Shown: in pieces, positions 26,321-34,127 of the stretch
Layout of the letters: each line of letters begins with the position of its first letter
How positions within the stretch are numbered: the stretch's first letter is position 1
DNA from: Pseudoalteromonas spongiae UST010723-006
Lineage (GTDB): Bacteria > Pseudomonadota > Gammaproteobacteria > Enterobacterales > Alteromonadaceae
Reading direction: 5' to 3'
Length of the DNA stretch: 64,000 bases
Assembly (NCBI RefSeq): GCF_000238255.3
Contig: NZ_CP011040.1
Coordinates: forward strand, 1,534,239 to 1,598,238
Made by a program: the position numbers and the translations under genes
Notes under the pieces: model-generated
What the model was told of the DNA's origin: nothing
The model's input: only the letters and a program-made list of their open reading frames with translations
Database searches by the model: none

Positions 26321-26751
26321 ACTTCACCTGTTTCTGATTAGGTGCGATTCAACAAGACACGCAGATTCACAAACGATAGACGGATCTATCATGCAATTTG
26401 GGCGTAAAAATGCTGTGTTTTAGTTGTTATGATTATGGCAAATCACATGCAACTTAATTGTTTAATCGACAAATTTATTGTTTTTGTAATTTTTGGGGGT
26501 GGGTTGCATACAAATAGACAACACCACGGTTAAAAACCGTGTGTCTACTCGTCGAACCACTCAGAAAGGTAGTGTGGTGAGTAGAAGTAGCAAACAAGCT
26601 GATTCGCTTTTTTTAACATTTCTTCATCTCGTGTATTTTGACATTACAAACTGGCGTGTGCTAGTTTGCATCCCGCAAAGTTCATAATTTTTATATCACA
26701 GCTTTTTTTGTGATGACAAGCCATTTTTTAAAACTTGATTGGAAATTAATC
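26321..26751. promoter_or_regulatory. Divergent promoter region, TonB receptor / cyanophycinase
   Basis: About 430 bp between divergent genes. Inverted repeats are CACGGTT-AAA-AACCGTG (26524-26540), CAAACT...AGTTTG (26647-26668) and ATCACA-N8-TGTGAT (26695-26714), the last just upstream of the cyanophycinase start. Any of these could be operators for shared control. No regulator gene is adjacent. Confidence 0.5.
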
Positions 26752-28371
26752 ATGAACCTTGTGTCTTTTGTAAAAAATTTCACCCTCGCGTTTTCGCTTT
26801 TTTATAGCCTAACATCCTCTGCGAAAACACTTTATTTAGCGGGCGGCGCACTTAAAACGTGTTCGAGTTTAGCGCCAAAAAACTGCATTGAAAAAACTTC
26901 ATTTTCATCCCATGCAAAAACCCATTCACTCTATTTAATTAACGAAACAGCCATCACTGCGATTAACTCAAATTGGCCAAATACCAACACACAGCACAAA
27001 ATTGCCACGCGAAAATTGCTCAACAAAATAAAAAGCAAAAACGCCATTACCAAAGCAGAGCTTATTGAAAAATTTAAAGGCGAAAATGCCGCTTTATACC
27101 GCGCTTTAAGCAATCAAGAGTATTACTTTGTATTTGATATGCTTGAACTACCACTCATTGTGAAAAATAAGCGTATTAGCGAGCAAGTACTCACAAACAA
27201 AAACAAAGTTAAAGGCACAACTGAGATTTTAAACGCCATTAGTTTAGACATTAAAAACGCGCCAAATAAAACCCTGTTTTTAGTCACAGCGTCTTCTCGT
27301 GACCCTTATGAATCCGCCGATTTTTATAACGGCCTATTTAGTCAATATAAGATAAATGCAAAGTGGTTAGCACTGACACCAGCGCTTGCTAAAGCCATTT
27401 CAAAACAAGATTGCGAAAACCTTGATCACTACCGCAACAAAATTAATTTAGCCTATAACCGCGGCACGGTTTACCCCGATTTAACAGCGCAAGAAAAAGC
27501 CTTGTGTGATGCTGGCATCGACAATTTAATCACTACCCTTAACAGCGCCGATGGCCTGTTTTTTAATGGCGGGGATCAATCGCTTACTAAGCAGGTGTTT
27601 ATTAATGCTGAGACAAAAGAAGCTTACCCTTGGTTTGAAGTTATTCAAAGCCGAGAAATTTTAGTAGGCACAAGTGCTGGCACGGCTATGCAATCGGGTG
27701 GCCAAAATAATTATGGTTATGTGCCTATGATCACTAACGGCAGTAGCCTAAACGCACTGAAAAATGGCGCGTTTGATGCGCCGCCGCCAGCTGAAAATTG
27801 TCATAACCAAGGTGGCTGCCAGCACCTTGAGTTTGATGCGCTCACATTTGATAAACACGGTGGTTTAAGCAGTTTTGATTTCGGTATTTTGGATACCCAT
27901 TTTAGCGAGCGTGGCCGTACCCCTCGCTTAGCCGTTTTAATGCAAGCAACCAAACAACAATTTGGCTTTGGTGTAGATGAAACAACCGCGTTAAAAGTGG
28001 AAAAAAACACAGGGAAGATGTCGGTCATCGGTAAAGAAGGCGTTGTAGTATTAGAGCACACAGCAAAGAACACTTTTCGTTATCACTTTATGCCTAGCGG
28101 TGAAAAATTTACGCTCTCAAGTCTAAAACAAGAAAAAAGTGATAATAAAAAAGCGCTTTCAAGTGAAGAAAACGTTTTTGAAAATGCCATTTCAAACGGG
28201 CAAATTCGACGCGCGCTGCAAGACTTTTGTAACAGCGAAAAACAAGCAATGACACTCGTTGAAACCACGCAAAAAGATACACCCGTTACATTTGAAAAAG
28301 ATGCAAACACCACATGTGTAAGAGCGCATGCTGGTACTTACCGCATTGAAAATATGCTAATGCGTTTGTAG
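26752..28371 (+). CDS. Exported cyanophycinase (CphE-like serine peptidase)
   Basis: A peptidase-S51-family hydrolase of about 539 residues, expected to cut cyanophycin (poly-Asp-Arg) to beta-Asp-Arg. The ATG at 26752 was chosen because it gives a signal peptide (MNLVSFVKNFTLAFSLFYSLTSSAK); GTG/ATG starts at 26710 and 26713 would bury it. Motifs: GLFFNGGDQSLT, GTSAGTAMQSGG (nucleophile Ser about 308) and DTHFSERGRTPRL. The N-terminal insert of about 140 residues before VTASSRDP and the C-terminal extension are as in secreted CphE rather than intracellular CphB. It is divergent from the receptor-carrier-dipeptidase operon. Confidence 0.88.
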   Translation: MNLVSFVKNFTLAFSLFYSLTSSAKTLYLAGGALKTCSSLAPKNCIEKTSFSSHAKTHSLYLINETAITAINSNWPNTNTQHKIATRKLLNKIKSKNAITKAELIEKFKGENAALYRALSNQEYYFVFDMLELPLIVKNKRISEQVLTNKNKVKGTTEILNAISLDIKNAPNKTLFLVTASSRDPYESADFYNGLFSQYKINAKWLALTPALAKAISKQDCENLDHYRNKINLAYNRGTVYPDLTAQEKALCDAGIDNLITTLNSADGLFFNGGDQSLTKQVFINAETKEAYPWFEVIQSREILVGTSAGTAMQSGGQNNYGYVPMITNGSSLNALKNGAFDAPPPAENCHNQGGCQHLEFDALTFDKHGGLSSFDFGILDTHFSERGRTPRLAVLMQATKQQFGFGVDETTALKVEKNTGKMSVIGKEGVVVLEHTAKNTFRYHFMPSGEKFTLSSLKQEKSDNKKALSSEENVFENAISNGQIRRALQDFCNSEKQAMTLVETTQKDTPVTFEKDANTTCVRAHAGTYRIENMLMRL

Positions 28372-28379
28372 CGCATCTT

Positions 28380-28420
28380 ATCGGTAATCTTGCGATACAA
28401 GTATCTGCAAGATTGCCGAT
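28380..28420 (+). terminator. Strong hairpin after cyanophycinase
   Basis: ATCGGTAATCTTGC / GCAAGATTGCCGAT pair at 13 of 14 positions around a 13-base loop, starting 9 bases after the stop codon. There is no T-run, so it may be a stability or rho-related structure rather than an intrinsic terminator. Confidence 0.55.
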
Positions 28421-28503
28421 GTTAGACGGTATTAAACGATTTTAGTGTTCAATTACTGACTTTCAACATATACTGACCCTAATTTGAAAACACAGATGTA
28501 ATC

Positions 28504-28881
28504 ATGTTTGCGCACGGAAAAGTTAACTACTCTTGGCATGGCAATATTCTTCAGTTAGATGTATTTGGCCCTTTTAATGTTATTGGTATCAATAGCGCAT
28601 TTGAAGAGCTCAAAAAGCAAGTTAGCGCTAACTTTCTTGAAAAGTGGTATCGCATAGATGTAATTGATGACGAAACCTTGGGCTGCCCTGAAGTAATGAA
28701 AACCATCGGGCAAACCTACATGTGGAGCCTTGAAAACAACTGTCAAATGATTGCTATTGTGTGTGCCAATCGCGTGCAATTAAGTTTACTAAACGCGTTT
28801 ATTGAAAAATCGGGCTTAAATGTTCGTGCCTTCACCAATCAAGAAGATGCCTTGGCTATCATTAACGCTTTATCCGGCTAA
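28504..28881 (+). CDS. SpoIIAA-like small protein
   Basis: A 125-residue cytoplasmic protein with no signal peptide. The start MFAHGKVNYSWHGNILQLDVFGPFN matches the first strands of the SpoIIAA/STAS-like fold, with a later VCANRVQLSLLNAFI helix and FTNQEDALAIINAL at the end, where these proteins often finish. A related protein is encoded at 48444-48851 with the same layout (HG..., then GP(F/W)N, then a C-terminal DALxxI-like helix). Function is unknown; relatives are often predicted to bind lipids or partner proteins. Confidence 0.72.
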   Translation: MFAHGKVNYSWHGNILQLDVFGPFNVIGINSAFEELKKQVSANFLEKWYRIDVIDDETLGCPEVMKTIGQTYMWSLENNCQMIAIVCANRVQLSLLNAFIEKSGLNVRAFTNQEDALAIINALSG

Positions 28882-28917
28882 TACTATTTTAGTAACACCA
28901 ATATAACGTTAATTTAG

Positions 28918-30090
28918 TTACGAATTTTCCGCCTTTTTGTTCATTAAGCTGGCATAGAACCAACCAAGTAATAAACCCCAAATAATTGCATTTAACCCCA
29001 AAAAGCTAATGCCTGAAAGCGTGACCAAAAATGTAAGTAACGACGCTTCACGGTAGCGCAGATTTGAAAATGCACTTTGCAAACACATTAACAAGGTACC
29101 CAATAATGCAAAACCAGCAAGCATTTGGGTCACTTCGCTTGGAAACGCAACAAAAATAGAGACAACACTTGTCGCTAATAACCCTGCCAAAATATAAAAC
29201 AAACCAGCCCAAATTACCGCACGATAACGATTGCCCTTGTTGCTATCAACCTCTTCAGTCATACACATTGCAGCAGAAATAGCAGCAAGATTTAAACTAA
29301 AACCACCAAACGGCGCAGCCAGCATATTTATAAGCCCTGTACCTACTAAAATAGGTTTAACCGGTGCGGTGTATCCATAGCTTTGCATCATTGCTATGCC
29401 TGATAAATTCTGCGACAGCATAGTGACAATATAAAGCGGCACTGCAACGTTAAAAATCGCCATCACATCAAACTCAGGTGTAAGCCAAGCGGGGTTAGCA
29501 ACGGCAAAGTGTGCTGTGCTTACTAAATCATTATCAAGGTAAAACGCCGCAGCTAAACCAACAATAAGCAGCATTAACATGGTGTACTTTGCGGCAAACC
29601 GTTTACTTAACGCATAAGCAATGAACATCAACAAAAACACACCCGGCATACTCATAATAGGTTCAAACGCTTTTACGCAAAACGGCAATAAAATAGCGGC
29701 AAGCATGGCGGTTGCCAGCGGTGAAGGAATGCGTTTTAGGGCATTTGATAGTGGTGTAACAAGCCCCGTAGTGAAAATGAGCGCACCAGTAACAACAAAC
29801 GCACTAACTAACGTAGGCAAATCATGTTGCGGGGCAATACTTACTAGCATCGCAGCCCCCGGGGTGGACCAGGCCGTTAAAATAGGTATTTTGTAATACC
29901 AAGAATAACCTATTGAGCTCAGTCCCATCATTAAGCCGAGGGCGAGCAACCAACTTTCAATTTGTGCCGCAGAGGCACCCGCTGCCGTTGCCGCTTGTAA
30001 AATAATAACAATAGAGCTGGTGTAACCGATTAGTACAGCGCTAAACCCCGCAGTGATATGACTTACAGATAGGTATTTGGTGTTCATCAT
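28918..30090 (-). CDS. benE: BenE-family benzoate/H+ symporter-like transporter
   Basis: A 390-residue inner-membrane carrier with about 12 TMs. BenE features are clear: SHITAGFSAVLIGYTSSIVII at the start, TAWSTPGAAMLV, NLSGIAMMQSYGY, and a central AAPFGGFSLNLAAISAAMCM. No benzoate-catabolic genes are nearby, so the real substrate may be another aromatic or nucleobase-like compound. It is divergently arranged with an XRE-cupin regulator across a 100-bp region containing two strong palindromes, so it is probably the regulated target. Confidence 0.88.
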   Translation of the reverse strand: MMNTKYLSVSHITAGFSAVLIGYTSSIVIILQAATAAGASAAQIESWLLALGLMMGLSSIGYSWYYKIPILTAWSTPGAAMLVSIAPQHDLPTLVSAFVVTGALIFTTGLVTPLSNALKRIPSPLATAMLAAILLPFCVKAFEPIMSMPGVFLLMFIAYALSKRFAAKYTMLMLLIVGLAAAFYLDNDLVSTAHFAVANPAWLTPEFDVMAIFNVAVPLYIVTMLSQNLSGIAMMQSYGYTAPVKPILVGTGLINMLAAPFGGFSLNLAAISAAMCMTEEVDSNKGNRYRAVIWAGLFYILAGLLATSVVSIFVAFPSEVTQMLAGFALLGTLLMCLQSAFSNLRYREASLLTFLVTLSGISFLGLNAIIWGLLLGWFYASLMNKKAENS

Positions 30091-30104
30091 TCGTTATTCT
30101 CTGT

Positions 30105-30156
30105 GTTATTGTTTTGTCTGTTGTGCGCAATAACGCACAACAGACAAAACAATAAC
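30105..30156. promoter_or_regulatory. Perfect 23-bp-arm inverted repeat, probable operator
   Basis: Arms at 30105-30127 and 30134-30156 are exact complements, separated by CAATAA. The core GTGCGCAATAACGCAC (30123-30138) recurs at 30160-30175. It sits 15 bp upstream of the benE start, where binding would block transcription. Confidence 0.85.
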
Positions 30157-30159
30157 ATC

Positions 30160-30175
30160 GTGCGCTATAACGCAC
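30160..30175. promoter_or_regulatory. Second copy of 16-bp operator
   Basis: GTGCGCTATAACGCAC differs from the core at 30123-30138 by one base. It lies 16 bp before the regulator's ATG, so the XRE-cupin protein probably also controls itself. Confidence 0.8.
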
Positions 30176-30190
30176 AACTGAGAAGTTACT

Positions 30191-30730
30191 ATGAAAGATG
30201 CGATTTTTAGAGCCGAAATTGCCCAACATTTAAAAAGTGAACGTCAAAAGAAAGGGTTAAGCTTAGATAAAACCGCTAAGCTGACTGGTGTATCAAAAGC
30301 CATGCTTGGCCAAATTGAACGAGAAGAATCTAGCCCAACCATTGCCACGTTATGGAAAATTGCCAGTGGGTTAGAAACGTCATTTTCAGCATTTTTCGCA
30401 GATAAACCAGACTTGCGCGAAAGTGAGCGGGTATTCCCAGACGACCCGCGCATGAAAATAAATACCTTATTTGCGTTTCAACCAGACACAGGCATTGAAG
30501 TATTCGAGATCACCTTATCTGAGCGCCACCAGCAACTATCAAGTGCGCATAGTGCGGGCGTTATTGAGCATATTCACGTGATTGAAGGTGAATTACAGGT
30601 GTTTTTTGACCAACAATGGCATCTTTTAAAACAAGGCGACAGCATTCGTTTTTATAGCGATCAACCGCACGGTTATGAAGCACTAAGCGAAACCGCGGTT
30701 TTTCACAATATTATTAGTTACCCTAAGTAA
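30191..30730 (+). CDS. XRE-family regulator with cupin sensor domain
   Basis: A 179-residue transcription regulator. The N-terminal Xre HTH (about 8-65: LKSERQKKGLSLDKTAKLTG, VSKAMLGQIEREESSPTIATLWKIASGL) is followed by a C-terminal cupin barrel (about 105-175: VIEHIHVIEGELQVFFDQQW, GDSIRFYSDQPHGYEA). Cupin regulators of this kind bind a small ligand. The start has GAGAAG upstream. It is divergent from benE across two copies of GTGCGCWATAACGCAC, its likely binding sites. Confidence 0.9.
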   Translation: MKDAIFRAEIAQHLKSERQKKGLSLDKTAKLTGVSKAMLGQIEREESSPTIATLWKIASGLETSFSAFFADKPDLRESERVFPDDPRMKINTLFAFQPDTGIEVFEITLSERHQQLSSAHSAGVIEHIHVIEGELQVFFDQQWHLLKQGDSIRFYSDQPHGYEALSETAVFHNIISYPK

Positions 30731-30741
30731 ACTTAGTGTGT

Positions 30742-30785
30742 GTATGTCGCTAAAAGTCATAAATAAGCACATTTTTAGCGACATT
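30742..30785. terminator. Hairpin between XRE-cupin and cueR genes
   Basis: TGTCGCTAAAA and TTTTAGCGACA form a perfect stem across a roughly 20-base loop. It lies between convergent genes and can serve both. Confidence 0.7.
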
Positions 30786-30792
30786 TAACACC

Positions 30793-31203
30793 TTATTGCT
30801 CGCTTGATTGACACAAGCCATCAAGAATTGGGCAATCGGTACTTTCGTCACCACTACAGTTATCTGCAAGTCGTTTTAGGGTTTCTTGCATTTGTTGCAG
30901 TTCGTTAATTTTCTGCTCGATATCGTCTAAATGATGCTGTGTTATCGCTTTCACCTCTCGGCTAGTGCGACTCGGGTTTTGCATTAAGTCGAGCAGCGAT
31001 TGTATTTGCGCAAGCGAAAAACCCAACTTGCGCGCTCGTTTAATTACCGTTAACTGCTGCAATTGCTGTGCGTTATACAAGCGATAACCCGCCTCACTTC
31101 GCGTCGTTGAGCTTAATAAGCCGCTGGCTTCGTAATAACGGATCATTTTAGCGGTTAGTCCGCTGCGCTTTGCCGCTTCACCTATGGTGATTAAGGTGCT
31201 CAT
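30793..31203 (-). CDS. cueR: CueR-type MerR family copper regulator
   Basis: About 136 residues; the ATG at 31203 (MSTLITIGEAAKRSGL) is the normal MerR start, rather than the upstream in-frame codon at 31227. HTH residues are about 1-70 (AKMIRYYEASGLL), with a dimer helix and a metal loop with NCSGDESTDCPILDGLC, the CueR two-Cys arrangement for Cu(I)/Ag(I). It lies 5 bp after copA in the same direction. CueR-type promoters with a 19-bp spacer are present before copA and copZ. Confidence 0.92.
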   Translation of the reverse strand: MSTLITIGEAAKRSGLTAKMIRYYEASGLLSSTTRSEAGYRLYNAQQLQQLTVIKRARKLGFSLAQIQSLLDLMQNPSRTSREVKAITQHHLDDIEQKINELQQMQETLKRLADNCSGDESTDCPILDGLCQSSEQ

Positions 31204-31208
31204 TTTAT

Positions 31209-33590
31209 TTATGCCTTTGGTTGCCAACGCTGCAACAGCAGCGCATTACTAATTACCAACAAACTACTGGCCGCCATCGCGCCACCAGCAATAATAGGAT
31301 TGAGATAACCCAATGCTGCCAATGGAATACCAATCACATTAAAAACAAACGCCCAAAATAAGTTTTGTTTAATTTTGCGATAAGTGAGTTTTGCCATGGT
31401 TAATGCCGACGCCACTAAGCTCGGCTCACCGCGCATTAATGTGATAGCCGAGGCACTGACTGCCACATCGGTGCCTGTCGCCATAGCAATACCAAGATCG
31501 GACTGTGCCAGCGCCGGCGCGTCATTAATACCATCACCCACCATAGCAACCGTGTAACCCTGCTGCTGTGCTTGAGCTATGTACTGGGCTTTATGTTCAG
31601 GCAATACCTGCGCTTGATATTCGTCCAGCCCTAACCGCTCGGCAATATATTCCGCGCTGGTTTGACTATCGCCAGTTAACATTGCCACTTTAATGCCTTG
31701 TTGTTTTAACTGAATTACCGCGCTGGCCGCATGTACTTTCGGCGCATCGCTAAAATAAAACAGCGCGAGTACTTTTGCTTGTTCGTTCGGCGATTGACTT
31801 ACTAACCAAGATAACGATGCACCCGGTATTTGAGTCGGTAAATCAGGCAATGAGATTGTAAGCTCTTGCATCCAAAACGTACTACCAAGGTAAACCGTAT
31901 TTTGCTGATAACTCGCTTTAACCCCTCGCCCTGCAACAACTTTAAAATCAGATACTGGTAAATAGTCGAGTTGCTGCGCAGCCGCTTTATCAACAATCGC
32001 TTTTGCTAACGGGTGTTCGCTATATTGCTGAAGTGATGTGGCTAATTGCAATGCATCTTGTTGCGTGGCATTAAAAGCATGCATTTCACTTAGTTCTGGC
32101 TTACCTACTGTGAGAGTGCCAGTTTTATCAAAAATCACCATATCGATACTGGTTGCTTGTTCCAGCGCCCGGGCATCTTTTACTAAAATGCCAAATCGTG
32201 CAGCCGTGCCAGTACCCGCCATAATTGCCGCAGGCGTTGCTAAACCTAAGGCACACGGGCAAGCAATAACCAAAACTGCTACGGCGTTCAAAATACCCGT
32301 TGTCCAATCACCTGTGCCGATTCCAAAGGCAAGCAAGGTGATCAGTGCAACCACCAGCACAACAGGCACAAATATCGCACTTACTTTATCAACTAAGGCT
32401 TGAACCGGCGCTTTTGCGCCCTGTGCTTGTTCAACTAAACGAATAATTTTGGCCAGTGTTGATTCTGCGCCAACGCTCGTGGCGTTAACTTCCAAAACAC
32501 CATCTAAATTAACCGAGCCACCGGTTACTTTGTCTGATTCGGTTTTATAAACGGGCACGCTTTCACCGCTGATAAGCGCTTCATCAATTTGTGACTGGCC
32601 ACTTAGCACCACACCATCTACCGGCACGCGTTCGCCTGGCTTAATTTTGATGCGCTCACCGCTTTTTACATGTGATACAGCGACACTTTGCCAAGTATTG
32701 TTACGCCAAACGGTTGCTGTAGTTGGTTTTAGATTTTCTAATGCCTTTAATGCACTGGTTGTACGGCGCTTAGCGCGATGTTCAAGGTACTTACCGAGCA
32801 ATACTAAACTCAGCACCGCACTGCTGCTTTCAAAATACAAATGGGGTTGACCGTGCTCAGCGCTGAATGACCACCACAAGTAAAGCGATAATCCATAGGC
32901 GGCGCTGGTGCCAATAGCAACAAGCAAGTCCATATTACCAACACCCGCTTTTAATGCGCCCCATCCCGCACGATAAAAACGGGCACCAAAGTAAAACTGA
33001 ATAGGCGTTGCTAACGCCCATTGCACCCAAGCGGGTGGCATCCAATGAAAATTAAATAACAAGCCAAACATTGGCAATAGCATGGGTAGCGTTAATGCCA
33101 TCGAGGCGGCAGGTGCAAACCACTCTCTACGATAAATTGGCAGATTTTCACTGGTATTTTGCTGCTCGTTTGGCGTTACTGATTCTGACTCAACTAGCGT
33201 ATAACCAGCTTCGCTAATAACATGTGAAAGTTCGTCAAAAGCAGGTTCAGATAATACGGTAAGCGTGAGCTTTTCTGTTGCTAAATTAACGTTGGCGTTA
33301 ATAACTTGCGGTAATGAATATGCAGCCTTTTCAATGCGACCAATACAAGAAGCGCACCCCATACCTGTAACTTGGTAATGAACTTCACGCGTCTCTACGC
33401 CGTAGCCCGCATTTTTTACGGCTTGCACAACGTCAGCTAAATTAGCATCACCTTCAACACTAACACTTTCGCTTGCTAGGTTAACGCTCGCCTTAGTCAC
33501 TCCGGTTATTTTATTTAGCGCGTTTTCTACGCGACCAACACAGGAAGCGCATGACATACCAGACACACTAAATTGTATGCGTTTATCCAT
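31209..33590 (-). CDS. copA: Copper-exporting P1B-type ATPase
   Basis: A 793-residue Cu(I)-exporting ATPase. It has two N-terminal metal-binding domains (GMSCASCVGR and GMGCASCIGR), eight TM helices, the A-domain (SGESVPV), the CPC motif in VIACPCALGLATPA, phosphorylation at DKTGTLTVGKP, and the hinge GDGINDAPALAQSDLG. The HP motif is in YSEHPLAKAIV. Upstream is a MerR-type promoter (33626-33656) and the divergent copZ; cueR follows. The three form a standard copper-resistance unit. Confidence 0.96.
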   Translation of the reverse strand: MDKRIQFSVSGMSCASCVGRVENALNKITGVTKASVNLASESVSVEGDANLADVVQAVKNAGYGVETREVHYQVTGMGCASCIGRIEKAAYSLPQVINANVNLATEKLTLTVLSEPAFDELSHVISEAGYTLVESESVTPNEQQNTSENLPIYRREWFAPAASMALTLPMLLPMFGLLFNFHWMPPAWVQWALATPIQFYFGARFYRAGWGALKAGVGNMDLLVAIGTSAAYGLSLYLWWSFSAEHGQPHLYFESSSAVLSLVLLGKYLEHRAKRRTTSALKALENLKPTTATVWRNNTWQSVAVSHVKSGERIKIKPGERVPVDGVVLSGQSQIDEALISGESVPVYKTESDKVTGGSVNLDGVLEVNATSVGAESTLAKIIRLVEQAQGAKAPVQALVDKVSAIFVPVVLVVALITLLAFGIGTGDWTTGILNAVAVLVIACPCALGLATPAAIMAGTGTAARFGILVKDARALEQATSIDMVIFDKTGTLTVGKPELSEMHAFNATQQDALQLATSLQQYSEHPLAKAIVDKAAAQQLDYLPVSDFKVVAGRGVKASYQQNTVYLGSTFWMQELTISLPDLPTQIPGASLSWLVSQSPNEQAKVLALFYFSDAPKVHAASAVIQLKQQGIKVAMLTGDSQTSAEYIAERLGLDEYQAQVLPEHKAQYIAQAQQQGYTVAMVGDGINDAPALAQSDLGIAMATGTDVAVSASAITLMRGEPSLVASALTMAKLTYRKIKQNLFWAFVFNVIGIPLAALGYLNPIIAGGAMAASSLLVISNALLLQRWQPKA

Positions 33591-33625
33591 TTTAATCTCC
33601 GCTTTGACGTTTTTGTCGAGATATC

Positions 33626-33656
33626 ACTTTAATCCTTACCACGATGGTAAGGTCAA
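33626..33656 (-). promoter_or_regulatory. CueR-controlled promoter of copA
   Basis: On the minus strand, -35 TTGACC (33651-33656), a 19-bp spacer containing the dyad TTACCATCGTGGTAA, and -10 TAAAGT (33626-33631). The long spacer with a central dyad is the MerR-family signature. Confidence 0.8.
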
Positions 33657-33696
33657 ATAGTATTTTTGTTAACCTTAAAGGTGGGCCTTGGAGTTG

Positions 33697-33727
33697 TTGA
33701 CCTTACCACCAGCGTAACCTTTAGGGT
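33697..33727 (+). promoter_or_regulatory. CueR-controlled promoter of copZ
   Basis: -35 TTGACC (33697-33702), 19-bp spacer TTACCACCAGCGTAACCTT, -10 TAGGGT (33722-33727). It faces right toward the small chaperone gene and mirrors the copA promoter. Confidence 0.78.
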
Positions 33728-33756
33728 GTGGTGTTTTTAAATAAAGGAAGCAAAAC

Positions 33757-33972
33757 ATGCTAAAGCTGACCATTGACGCAATGACCTGTAATCATTGCGC
33801 AAACACAATAAAAAGTGCAATTAAAGCGCTGGATAGATGCGCTTTAATCGACATAAATTTGGCTGATAATGAAATTAAAATCGCGAGTATGCGGACAAAA
33901 CACGATCTAATCACAACAGTGGAAAGAATTGGCTATCGTATAAATAAGGTTAATGGGGAAGTTGTAACCTAA
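33757..33972 (+). CDS. copZ: CopZ-like heavy-metal-binding chaperone
   Basis: A single 71-residue HMA domain with MTCNHC (Cys12 and Cys15 positions) for Cu(I). Beta-alpha-beta-beta-alpha-beta layout is seen, ending IGYRINKVNG. The gene is divergent from copA and has its own CueR-type promoter, with AAGGAAG upstream of the ATG. It is expected to carry Cu(I) in the cytoplasm to CopA. The usual Tyr/Met near the metal loop is Ala (DAMTCNHC), typical of variation in bacterial chaperones. Confidence 0.85.
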   Translation: MLKLTIDAMTCNHCANTIKSAIKALDRCALIDINLADNEIKIASMRTKHDLITTVERIGYRINKVNGEVVT

Positions 33973-34127
33973 ATAACGTGGAATCAAATTAAACAGCTAA
34001 CGCCAAGCGCTTGGCCGCATAAATTCGAACTTGTTATCTCGCTGACTTATCTTGTAGCTGATGCGCTTACGATAGTACGCATATTTAAATTTAAAACAAT
34101 AACATACTGTCATCAACAAATAGCATA

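Noticed and set aside
33953..33974. GGAAGTTGTAAC near the copZ stop, another Ter-like core
   Set aside because: Explained by the codons Glu-Val-Val-Thr; the remaining Ter positions do not fit.
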